Origin: Tenebrio molitor | Lineage: Eukaryota > Arthropoda > Insecta > Coleoptera > Tenebrionidae | Direction of reading: 5' to 3' | NCBI RefSeq assembly: GCF_963966145.1 | Contig: NC_091053.1 | Location: 10,540,001 to 10,604,000, forward strand | DNA length: 64,000 nucleotides | In this document: positions 10,403-18,875 of the stretch, in pieces | Layout: each line of letters starts with the position of its first letter | Numbering within the stretch: the stretch's first letter is position 1 | The notes under the pieces: generated by a model | What the model saw: the letters and a program-made list of their open reading frames with translations, nothing else | Told to the model about the DNA's origin: nothing | Databases searched by the model: none | Position numbers and translations under genes: made by a program

Positions 10403-10590
10403 CTATTGTTGTAATCTATGAATAAATGAAAATTATTCTAAAGATGGTTTGTTTTAATGTATTATATTTTGTATATAGGATGAATGTTTGTGGGAAAAGT
10501 GTCAGTTGATGGTGTTCGATTCACTCAACATAATGAAAGTATATAATATGTCCAATAGAAAAAAAAGATGTTAAACGTAAGGGTGTTGTC
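10403..10590. other. Intergenic region before the PLA2-domain gene
   Basis: It holds a polyadenylation-type AATAAA-like segment after the first gene (gaataaatgaaaa) and an AT-rich leader. The ATG at 10548-10550 is the natural-looking start for the next gene but is out of frame through a run of eight A. Confidence 0.45.
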
Positions 10591-11250
10591 TTGAAGAAAG
10601 GAAGTGTTATAGTTAATAAATTGATTGATAAACTTCCGATAGAATTACATCTACCAGGATATAATTTTTGTGGTCCAGGTACAAAGTTGACAAAACGACT
10701 TGCTCGAGGTGATAGTGGTGTAAATTTGTTAGATTCGGCTTGTAAAGTTCATGATATAGCCTACTCCGAAACAACAGATTTAAATAAAAGACACGAAGCA
10801 GATAAAGTTTTAATTGAGAAAGCAAGAGAACGTCTCAAAGCAAAAGATTCTAGTTTTGGTGAAAAAGCAGCGGCAGCAACAGTGTTGGGTATAATGAAGG
10901 CTAAAGTAAAATTAGGAATGGGTTCACGGAAAAGAAGTAAAAGAAGCAAAAAAAGTAAAAGAGGTCGTATATTGGTTGCACCAAAAAGTGGTGGATTTTT
11001 ACCATTTCTTCTTCCCCTGCTTGGGGCGTTTGGAGCGTTGGGTGGAGGTGCAGCAGGAATCGCGACTGCTGTAAATAAGGCAAAATCCGATAAACAACTG
11101 TTGGAAGAAACTCAAAGACATAACAAAGCAATGGAAACCATTTCATCGATTACGAAAGGAAAAGGAATGCGTAAGAAAAGAAAAAAGCGTAGACAAGGAA
11201 AAGGACTATATGTTGGACCATATCAATGGTATCAAAAAAACTACCGATAA
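10591..11250 (+). pseudogene. PLA2-domain virion/core protein (parvovirus VP1-like PLA2 fused to a basic, membrane-active tail)
   Basis: Numbering from 10591, residues 22-58 carry a phospholipase A2 signature: the calcium loop YNFCGPGT (24-31) and the catalytic pair HD (54-55) followed by Y58. This is the viral type used to breach endosomes. A basic stretch follows (KRSKRSKKSKR, about 117-127), then a hydrophobic glycine/alanine-rich segment (FLPFLLPLLGAFGALGGGAAG) and a second basic tail ending GLYVGPYQ, resembling adenovirus-type core/pX proteins. Adintoviruses carry such fusions. No in-frame ATG exists; the ATG at 10548 is in another frame because of an A-run indel, so the start is probably damaged. 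It overlaps the protease gene by 25 bp. Confidence 0.8.
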
Positions 11251-11621
11251 AATTACCACATCATGCATTGACTAATGTGGAATTATTACGGTATGTAAAA
11301 ATATTAAATATACCAAATTTTAGAGGAATATTTATGCGTAACGGTTTACCAAAACGTATAAAATCCAAAGAAACCGGTATTATAAACTTGGATGATAAGA
11401 ATGGACCTGGAACACATTGGACAGCATATATAAAATTAAAAAGTGAAATTTTATATTTTGATAGTATGGGAAACTTACTTCCTCCGAGAGAGGTAATACA
11501 TTATTTTCAGAGTGATAAAAAACAGAACCGCATAAAATATAATTATGATAGATTTCAAAATTATGATACAAATAACTGTGGACATTTATGTTTAAAATTT
11601 TTATATACTCATGCAGTATAA
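11226..11621 (+). CDS. Adenain-type cysteine protease (maturation protease)
   Basis: The 131-residue protein matches the peptidase C5 family, which processes capsid precursors in adenoviruses and Polintons. The catalytic set is visible in order: H64 in GTHW, D79 in YFDS, and C118 in NNCGHLC. Length is normal for the smaller Polinton proteases. The start ATG lies inside the end of the preceding gene. The frame is intact, with no stop or missing catalytic residue. Confidence 0.92.
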   Translation: MVSKKLPIKLPHHALTNVELLRYVKILNIPNFRGIFMRNGLPKRIKSKETGIINLDDKNGPGTHWTAYIKLKSEILYFDSMGNLLPPREVIHYFQSDKKQNRIKYNYDRFQNYDTNNCGHLCLKFLYTHAV

Positions 11622-11658
11622 ATAATATAATCATTTGAAGTTAAAGTGGTGAGAAAAA

Positions 11659-12342
11659 ATGTTCTTCGTATTAACAGGTCGTTCGTCTATTTTATCGTCT
11701 GATTTTAATTCTCCAATTAATGCAAGTAATAAAAAGTGCACTTTGGGTTTAACGAACTTTGAAGTTTATAATTCAATACCTAATATTCAAGATGGATGTA
11801 ATAAATTTTATTTTGGATATAAACAGTTCACAATACCAACAGGATGTTATCAACTACAAGATATAAATAAATATTTACAAGATGCTACAGGGAAATTGTT
11901 TCCAAAAAGTTTCCTGGACATTAAGGCAAATAATAATACTTTACATTGTCACATTAAAGCAACAGAAGATGTAGATTTTACGAAACCAAATACGATTGCA
12001 CCTATATTGGGATTTGGGAAGAAACTGTTAAGAAAGAATCAATCACATGATTCGGATGAGATAGCAGATATAATGAAAATAAATTCTATATGTGTAGAAT
12101 GTAACATAACTGTTAGTAGTTTTCAAAATGGGAAACCAGCACATATAATTCATCAATTTTTTCCTAATGTACCTCCAGGTTTTAAAATTGTAGAATCTCC
12201 AGAACATGTAATTTATCTACCAATCAGTGTAAATACAATTAGAAACATAACCCTTAAAATAAGAGATCAAGATTGTGAGTTGATCAATTTTAGAAACGAA
12301 ACCGTAACTGTTGGTTTACATTTGAAGACGGATAATCAATAA
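11659..12342 (+). CDS. Polinton minor capsid protein (penton-like)
   Basis: The 227-residue frame sits between protease and major capsid gene, the usual place for the minor capsid protein. It has the family pattern of an N-terminal FNSPI segment, then FTIPTGCYQLQDINKYL, then PILGFGKKLL, and a beta-rich C-terminus. The Polinton minor capsid protein is a single jelly-roll that forms the vertices. The frame is intact. It ends TAATG, its stop overlapping the ATG of the next small gene by one base. Confidence 0.85.
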   Translation: MFFVLTGRSSILSSDFNSPINASNKKCTLGLTNFEVYNSIPNIQDGCNKFYFGYKQFTIPTGCYQLQDINKYLQDATGKLFPKSFLDIKANNNTLHCHIKATEDVDFTKPNTIAPILGFGKKLLRKNQSHDSDEIADIMKINSICVECNITVSSFQNGKPAHIIHQFFPNVPPGFKIVESPEHVIYLPISVNTIRNITLKIRDQDCELINFRNETVTVGLHLKTDNQ

Positions 12343-12515
12343 TGAGTATTATTTTTAATAAATTATCAGTGAAGTGCAAACCGCATAAAAAGGAATACAC
12401 AGTTCGAAGAAAAGTTAGTAGGAAGAGAAACTTGCAACGAGTATTAAGCAAGGAAAACAAACGGTTTTTAAAATCACTTGGGTTAACGTTGTTTGAAAAT
12501 GTTGAACGTCAATGA
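12342..12515 (+). CDS. Small basic protein between the capsid genes (57 aa)
   Basis: This short frame starts at the ATG overlapping the minor capsid stop and ends 17 bp inside the major capsid gene. The product is very basic (VRRKVSRKRNLQR) and ends in KENKRFLKSLGLTLFENV. The tight overlaps on both sides and the intact frame argue that it is real. A DNA-condensing or internal virion role is plausible by analogy with adenovirus core proteins, but unproven. Confidence 0.65.
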   Translation: MSIIFNKLSVKCKPHKKEYTVRRKVSRKRNLQRVLSKENKRFLKSLGLTLFENVERQ

Positions 12516-13332
12516 AGGAGTTGTCATAGATGAATCGATTGCTGGATATAAGGTACAAACTCATGAATCTTATACATCTAGGTTTAATAATAATGATGAA
12601 ATAAGAATTAATTTACCTGAAGATTTGGCTACATTACCTAGTGAAAGTTATATTTATTGTGAAGGTCTACTCGTAAAAGATGAGCCTGCTCAACCCCCCG
12701 CAACAACCACTAAATTTGTGAATAATGGAATATTAGATTTATTTAGTGAAATTCGTTTAGAAGTTAACGGACGCACAATAGATACAAATATAAAACCAGG
12801 ATTAACAAGTACCATGAAGGGGATAGTATCATTTAATGCGAGTGAAAGTTTAAAATATCAAAACGCCGGATGGTTTCCTACGAGTGATAGTAAGATTGTC
12901 GAAAATGGAAAATTTAGTGCTTGTATTCCTTTAAAGATGATATTTGGATTTGCTGAAGATTATAAAAAAGTGATGGTTCAAACCGCTCAAGAACTAGTAT
13001 TGATTCGAAGCAAAAGTGATGTTGATGCTTTAATATCTACTTCTGATGAAAAAGCAAAAGTCATCATAAACAAAATAGCATGGAGAGTACCACATATAAT
13101 ACCTGGTTTAAGACAAGAAGCTGCGATGGCAGATTTGATTAAAAAAGGAAAAGACATACAGGTTGCGCATCGTACATGGGAATTGCATAGTTTTCCAGCA
13201 TTACAAGATATAAGTAAACATTCGTATACGATTAAAACAGCAACCAAATTAGAATCTCCAAGATATGTTATTCTGTGATTTCAAACAAATAGAGCAGGTC
13301 AATTTAAGAAAAATAATAGTCAATTTGATAAG

Positions 13333-16007
13333 TAGGGCCCGGATTTTAGGCAATTAAAAAGTCGGAAATAGGTGCCTAAAATAGTCCCTTAAACTACTGC
13401 AAATAGTCCCTTAAAAACTGAAAATAAGCCATACTAGGTCCTTAAAGTTGTGGTTAATTAAATTAAAAAATGTGTTTTTAAAGTTTTAAGTAGGTACACA
13501 CAACAAGATATTTACTAATTATTTTTTATTAATTAATATACAATACTACAAGTTTGTTAGTTATTTACATTGTTACGTATTTACATTGCATACAAGATAT
13601 TGCTCTAAATTTTCTACTTTAAAACATTGTCGGTTATCCACCAAAATGGACTTATATTTTGAAAAACTTCTTTCTACCTCGCAAGAGGTAATGGGCGCAA
13701 ATTTGTAATAAATTTCTTCCATTTTGGTGTCATGTTCCGGCACATCTTCACCTCTAAAAATTCTTGCCAATTCTAGAAGAAATTTGTATCCAGGATTTTT
13801 TTCAGTAACATCTTCAAGTGGAGATTTTTTTAGGGAGGTAAATACGTTTTCAACAATTTTGATTGAATCGGTTAAAGGTAACCCATTTTTTTCCAATTGA
13901 GTAATACTTTCGCAGATTATTTTAAAATTACTGCGAACATAAATTAATTGGTTTTTTATTCCGGGTTTCTTCATTATAGACTGTGCTTTTTGAATAGCAA
14001 CAGCAGAACTTCCATCAAAGGACATGACAACCTGAGAGTAGTTAAAAACAGTTTAACAATCAATTAATTTGCTTATCTTTTATATACTTACTTCTTTAAT
14101 GGAATCAAAGTGTTCGCTGTAAAACATAGCAGCCTGAAGCCATGTTCCCCATCGTGTTAAAATTGGCTGTGGAGGCAGTGGCATTTCTTTTAGTTTTTCT
14201 TTGTACATTTCAACTCTCAAAGGTGCCTTAACGAAAATTTTTTTCACGTTCGAAATTAAATTATCCACATCTTCATATTGATAGCGAATTTTTTCAGCCA
14301 CTAGATTTAAAGCATGCGCTAAGCATGTGACATGCACAATTTTTGGATAAAACACCTTAAGGTGTCTACCAGATTTTATCATATATGGTGCTCCATCCGT
14401 TACAAACAAAAGAAACTTTTCAGCAACAACTCTGGTACTCCACAAGATTTCTACGCATAGAAATTTTAAATCAAAATAAATTTAAAAAAGTGAAAAACCC
14501 TTACCTAAAGATTGATTTACGAATCTAGCTATTGTCTCATGATTTGTTCTTTCTAATTGTTTAGACGCCAAAAGATAAGATTTTCCAGGTTCATCTTCTG
14601 AAAGTTTCCCAACCAGACAATTCGCCACATATCGCCCAAGTGCATCTGTTGTTTCGTCAACTGAAACCCATATGTTAAAAGGATCCAGCTCATTCCGAAT
14701 GCGGTCAATAGTCTAAAAGTGAAAATAATTTTAAATTAAATATTAAAAGATAGTATGTTCATACATCTTTGTAGCATTTTGGTAAATAATTTTTCCGTAA
14801 AGTAGACTCATCCGGAATTTTTCTACCACAATATTTTGTCAGAAAATTCTGAAACGCAGGATTTTGTAGTTTGTGCCATGGTATATTGGCAGCTAAAAAG
14901 ACGTTACAAAGTTCCATATTGAATGTACTATTTGCCGATTCCTCCAAGTTCTGTGTCAGCAACGTTTGCCGAAGCGGTGTCATAATGTTCTCTTTATGGA
15001 TGGCCGTTTGCTCATGCTGTTGCAAGTGACATTTTTTTTCGCATATAAACTACAAAAAATAAAATTTTCAAATAAGTAAAAAATATAAAATGACATATTT
15101 TTAATTATGCTTAACTTACCAGTTTACCACAAGCTTTACAAAACATTTCTCGGGTTGATTTTATTTCATATAAATCTTTCTTGCTTGTCCACTGTAATAT
15201 TTTTTCGCGTAAACTAATTTTTTGTTTCGGCATTATGTTCACTTTAAACAGGTTCACAAGAAACACGACCACTGCACGGAGATAAAGTAAACGAGAAATG
15301 ACAAATTTGTAATGCTTATATTTACGTCTCCCACCAAATTTCAGAGGAGATGGTTAATTTTATATTTCTTAAATTTTTAGAAAATGACACCCTTAAGATT
15401 TCTCTTATTGTTTCACTTCGGGATTTTAATTTTCGTTTTTATGGCAAGGACCATTTTATAAACGTTAAAGCTTCTAACAATACCTAAGTATCAGAAAACA
15501 TTAGACCGCGTATACCTGCACCCCTTCGAACAGAGGCAAACAGATAAACTCTGTAATTTATGCCAGTCCAGTCTAATGGTTTGTGGTACTTAGGTATTGT
15601 CGGAGTATTTACCGCTGACATCATGGTCCCAACCGTAAAAGCGAAAAAGTAATTCCTGTATTGTACTGCACTTTGTACATTTCAGTAATTACATCTCCTT
15701 AAATTTTAAAATCATAAAGCATTGTAAATTTTATTGAGGTACCACTTTTACATTTTCAATACCGTAAACTTCCCAGAATTCGAAAATTGGGAAAAAACCG
15801 CAAAAATGAAATTGATTTTTGGTCATTTTAGGCATGTTCAGGCAGTTAAAAGGTAAAATAGGTATTTAAAGGGCATTTTAGGCCGAATAGGCAGAATCAA
15901 ATATGGCTCTAATTACTCTAATTAAGCCAGAAATCATTTATAGACAAGTTTCATACATGTGCCTTAAAAAATAAAAATAGTCCATTTTGCCTAAAATCCG
16001 GGCCCTA
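13333..16007 (-). mobile_element. Complete hAT transposon, 2675 bp, nested in the capsid gene
   Basis: The ends tagggcccggattttaggca and its inverse form 21-bp perfect TIRs (13333-13353, 15987-16007). The flanks ttgataag at 13325-13332 and 16008-16015 are a perfect 8-bp duplication, the hAT signature. Subterminal regions repeat short TIR-like words (gtgcctaaaatagtccctta on the left; attttaggcc on the right). It carries one five-exon gene on the minus strand. Perfect TSD and TIRs and an open gene suggest a recent insertion. Confidence 0.95.
13573..15233 (-). CDS. hAT transposase, five exons, apparently intact
   Basis: Exons inferred from GT/AG ends are 15233-15120, 15049-14765, 14712-14505, 14450-14092 and 14031-13573. 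Phases agree throughout and give 474 residues without a stop. The N-terminus has a zinc finger of C-x2-C...H-x5-H form split by intron 1 (CKAC ... HLQQHEQTAIH), like the BED-type finger of CGGBP1-related hAT proteins. Catalytic candidates are D in VSVDETTD, D in VTDGAPYM, and E in the C-terminal dimerisation block SCEVERSFSKYKS. hAT transposases cut and paste by a DDE mechanism. The multi-intron structure and intact reading are unusual for a nested copy. No poly(A) retrocopy sign is present. Confidence 0.85.
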
Positions 16008-16468
16008 TTGATAAGTGTCACTTTAACAATATCAGAATTTACTTAAATAATGAAAGATTTCCATATGAAAATGTGAATAATAACTTCAACAATAATCAGT
16101 ATTCTACACTATATGAAATGTTTGCTCAATTTCGAACAAGTTATTATTTTGGAGAAAAAACAGAAACAGATATAACTCCCGAAGAGTTTAAAAACAAATA
16201 TCCTTTAATTATTGTTGATTGCTCAAGACAAAAATTAGGTTTTCAAACGCAAGCAGTAACAGTACGAGTAGAATTTGATACTGGTACTCCAATGCCTGCC
16301 AACACTATGACACATGTTTTGTTGATTAATGATCGAATTTTTACATATAATCCGGCAACAAAAGCAGTAAGACAGATGTAAAACCAAAATACTTGTGTAG
16401 GTTAAGCGAATAATGTGTAAATGAAATAAATAATTCGAGAGAAGAATCTGCAGAGCAGTCTTATCAAG

Positions 16469-16771
16469 ATGCTTGAAGAAGAACGTTGGGTGACCTGTCC
16501 TAAGAATGAAGGACACCGTTTAAAACTAAAACATTTGAATAGACATTTATGGCGGTGTAGAGGAGAGGAAACTAATCAAAATTTATCATATAATCATCAT
16601 GATTATAATGAATTTTGTGATTCATCACATTCCTCAAATGATCATTTGCCACAACAATCAACACCACAACCACCACCACCCCAACAATCATCAACACCAC
16701 AACAATCATCAGAGCTATCACATTCGGGAAATGGAACCCTAACTGGATCAAGCAGAAGAATTTTTTTTTAA
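16469..16771 (+). CDS. CHHC zinc-finger protein 1 (GTSF1/Asterix-type finger) with Q/P/S-rich tail
   Basis: The 100-residue protein has one N-terminal finger with exact C-x5-H-x9-H-x3-C spacing: C10, H16, H26 and C30. This CHHC pattern is confined to U11-48K, TRM13 and the GTSF1/Asterix family; GTSF1 proteins bind small structured RNA and assist PIWI-directed silencing. The rest is low-complexity (QQSTPQPPPPQQSSTPQQ) and probably disordered. It lies between the capsid gene and the MAEL-like gene, on the same strand, and shares finger spacing and HLWRC/HMWKC ending with the protein at 18393. Finger identification is sound; a role in piRNA interference is inference. U11-48K-like RNA binding is the alternative. 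Confidence 0.7.
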   Translation: MLEEERWVTCPKNEGHRLKLKHLNRHLWRCRGEETNQNLSYNHHDYNEFCDSSHSSNDHLPQQSTPQPPPPQQSSTPQQSSELSHSGNGTLTGSSRRIFF

Positions 16772-17045
16772 ATATAATATTAATGTAATAAAACAATGTA
16801 TGTAATAATTAATGTTTTCTTATGTATAGAATAAAAGTATTATAAAAAATTAAGAATGTTTCATTTGAACATAATTAATAATAAAATTTAATGTCGTAAA
16901 GAGTAGAAAAGGCAGAGGAGGAAATTATAAGAATATAAAGACATAAAGCTGGATAATTTAAAAACATTTGTTACCAAACCAATATTCAGTGTAGTGTGTC
17001 CATCTAGAGTACGACTTGTGATAGAGTGCGAAAAAAAGTTGTATT
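16772..17045. other. AT-rich intergenic region
   Basis: It holds an AATAAA-type signal soon after the CHHC gene (aataaaacaatg near 16788) and a second one at about 16830. I see no other gene. It should contain the promoter of the gene at 17046. Confidence 0.4.
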
Positions 17046-17501
17046 ATGGATCAAAGAAATATGGTACTAATAGATATTCAAGGATTTAAAATTACCAATA
17101 ATAAATTTATACCGAAAGAATTGGCAATTTTAAAAAATAATAAAATGGCTCATTACGTTTTTGCTCCTCCATTCCCATCTACATTACTACCAGATGATGT
17201 TCAATATCAAATAAAGTGGTTATCAAAAAATCATCATTGTATAAAATGGGATACTGGATTTGTACCGCATTGGAAATTTCAACAAATCTTAAAGAAAGTA
17301 ATAAGCGATGGTGATTCAGTCCATGTGAAGGGTAAAGAAAAAGCAAAATTTATCGAAAAGTGTATTAAGATGCCGGTAATAGAATTACCAGAAACTCCTC
17401 GATTAGAATCATCCAAACCGATGTGTTTATTTCATATAAGCGAGAATTGTTACTGCAGCATGCAAATTGTTACAATGTTATATAATAAATTGAAACAATA
17501 A
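17046..17501 (+). CDS. Putative RNase H-like protein of the Maelstrom (MAEL, ECHC) type
   Basis: The 151-residue intact frame begins VLIDIQGF and continues FIPKELAILKN...HYVFAPPFPSTLLP, then KNHHCIKWDTGFVP, VHVKGKEKAKFIEKC, VIELPETPRLE, and ends KPMCLFH-x4-CYCSMQ. The order matches the MAEL domain, whose zinc site is E-C-H-C: here E25 in PKEL, C127 and H130 in CLFH, and C135 or C137. MAEL domains are RNase H-fold proteins, and Maelstrom acts in piRNA-guided transcriptional silencing. Related proteins with IYVKGKEK blocks are common in insect mobile elements. It is flanked on both sides by CHHC-finger genes. The fold is inferred from pattern only; a DEDDh exonuclease relative is possible. Confidence 0.5.
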   Translation: MDQRNMVLIDIQGFKITNNKFIPKELAILKNNKMAHYVFAPPFPSTLLPDDVQYQIKWLSKNHHCIKWDTGFVPHWKFQQILKKVISDGDSVHVKGKEKAKFIEKCIKMPVIELPETPRLESSKPMCLFHISENCYCSMQIVTMLYNKLKQ

Positions 17502-17548
17502 TATAAAAAATGTTTGTTATTTTCATTTTTCAATTATTCAATTATCAC

Positions 17549-18002
17549 CAGGTGCCCAATTCTTGAATCGATGGAATTAATTCTCATTGGAAAAATAGGC
17601 AAATTTTCTCATGAGAAATGCAAAAGTGTATTCTGGACTTATGTCAGACGGATTGTTCCACTAATAATCCGGAGAATTATTTCACCTAGTGTTTATCATG
17701 GGAAAATAATTTTCTCGCGAGAAATTCGACTGTCAAATGTGACACTTTTGTTAATACATAATTGTTTGTAAAAGAAAAAAATGGAAGAATTCATTGCAAT
17801 GCAAATAATGGTTGCCCAAGAAATTAGACCCGTTTAATCCAAATTGTCAACATATTGCATTTTTAAATTCTCATGTGAAATCATTTTTCAAACAGTTCAA
17901 GAATACAGATATGAGACATTTTAAATTCCACTGGGAATTCATTTATGGGAAAATATTCTCAAATGAATATTTTCCAGTGATTTCAAGAATTGGGCCCCAG
18001 TA
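17549..18002. mobile_element. Probable MITE with degenerate inverted ends and internal palindromes
   Basis: The ends caggtgcccaattcttga and tcaagaattgggccccag are inverted. Inside are several short palindromes (ttctcatgagaa, ttctcgcgagaa) and the inner arms keep partial inverted similarity (gggaaaa...ttttccc). Open frames across it are short and have no recognisable features. No target duplication is clear. Confidence 0.55.
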
Positions 18003-18088
18003 CGGGCGTAGCGGGTGTAGTTGTAATACAACGGTAAGGATGATTATGCAACCAACACAACAACTGACCGTTCCACTTCACTTGACCT

Positions 18089-18335
18089 ATATTTGATTTT
18101 TCCCCACCACATTCATTCCGCATTGCAAGGTAAAACATTTTTTTTATTATTTTAAAAAAATAATATAAAAAATGGTTTTTTTTTTTGGGGAAAAAAAATT
18201 GTTTTTTTTGCTCTTTTTGCTTTTTTTTCGCAAAAAAAACCACAAAAAAAACACTTTTTTATATTATTTTTTTAAAATAATAAAAAAATTTACCTTGACC
18301 TATAGAATGATTGTGGTGGAGAAAATCAAATATAT
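18089..18335. repeat. Long hairpin (about 85-bp arms) between CHHC-region genes
   Basis: Arms from about 18089 to 18174 and 18253 to 18332 are inverted copies at roughly 85% identity, beginning atatttgatttt and passing through ccaccaca, tcattc and caaggtaaa into an AT-rich core. The loop is itself made of T8-A8 runs that can fold. It lies just upstream of the second CHHC gene. It could be a nested MITE, a replication or transcription structure, or a source of hairpin RNA. Confidence 0.8.
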
Positions 18336-18392
18336 GTGAACAAACTCGATGGATGGTCAGTTGTTGGTGTAATCTTGGTTGCAGCTGTTAAC

Positions 18393-18875
18393 ATGTATTT
18401 TCAAGAATATGACGGTGGTGATGATATTGTGCAGTGTCCCTACGATAAGTTCCACCGTTGTTTACGTCATAGAATGACGAAACATATGTGGAAATGCCAT
18501 CGAAGGGAGTACGAAAGGGATCGGAATATTCGATATTTCGACTTGAAGCATAAAATCGAGCAACAACGATCCCAACAACTTCGTCCGGTGCAGCAACTCC
18601 CCCAACAGCCGCAGCAACTACCACAACAACCGCAGCAACTCCCACAACAACCGCACCAACCCCCACAACAATCGCAGCAACCCCAGCAAATTCAGGGGGA
18701 AGGGTTACAACCCCCTCATCAAGAACAACAGCAGCAGCAGCAAGAAGAATTCCAGCAGGTGCTACAACAACTGCAGCAATTGCTACCCCAAGAAGAGGAG
18801 GAATCTTGGGATAATTTAAATTATGCTACTTATATCCCACCATGCAAATGTAGATTTGTTAATAAATTATTATAA
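18393..18875 (+). CDS. CHHC zinc-finger protein 2 (GTSF1/Asterix-like) with glutamine-rich middle and acidic WD tail
   Basis: From the ATG at 18393 the protein has 160 residues. The finger has exact CHHC spacing (C15, H21, H31, C35) and begins CPYDKFH, the form typical of the first GTSF1 finger (CPYDK-x-H). The middle is a Q/P repeat (LPQQPQQ units, likely disordered). The C-terminus is acidic with tryptophan and tyrosine (EEEESWDNLNYATYIPP), resembling the acidic aromatic tail with which GTSF1 proteins contact PIWI. GTSF1 proteins usually have two fingers; here there is one. Known relatives act in the nucleus with PIWI. A viral or transposon decoy for the piRNA machinery is an attractive inference. 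An upstream in-frame extension to 18336 is less likely. Confidence 0.7.
   Translation: MYFQEYDGGDDIVQCPYDKFHRCLRHRMTKHMWKCHRREYERDRNIRYFDLKHKIEQQRSQQLRPVQQLPQQPQQLPQQPQQLPQQPHQPPQQSQQPQQIQGEGLQPPHQEQQQQQQEEFQQVLQQLQQLLPQEEEESWDNLNYATYIPPCKCRFVNKLL

Larger units (their letters stand above)
12499..16381 (+). pseudogene. Polinton major capsid protein (double jelly-roll), split by a hAT element
   Basis: The N-terminal 260 codons (12499-13278, from ATG at 12499) and C-terminal part (16016-16381, ending TYNPATKAVRQM) have the pattern of the Polinton double jelly-roll major capsid protein (DLATLPSESYIYCEG, NGILDLFSEIRLEVNG, then AVTVRVEFDTGTPMP). Two separate lesions are visible: an in-frame TGA at 13276-13278 and the 2675-bp hAT at 13333-16007. 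If the hAT and one copy of its 8-bp duplication are discounted, the downstream part is in register with the upstream part. Therefore the gene cannot make capsid in this copy. Confidence 0.9.

Noticed and set aside
11659..12342. Minor capsid frame as a fibre or receptor-binding protein
   Set aside because: Its position and the IPTGCYQLQDI and PILGF patterns fit the Polinton penton-like protein better.
17514..18096. Two plus-strand frames of 85 and 94 codons between the MAEL-like and second CHHC genes
   Set aside because: They lie within the probable MITE and hairpin, their sequence follows the palindromes, and no domain is recognisable.
18388..18666. Minus-strand valine/alanine-rich frame
   Set aside because: It is the complement of the Q/P repeat of the CHHC protein.
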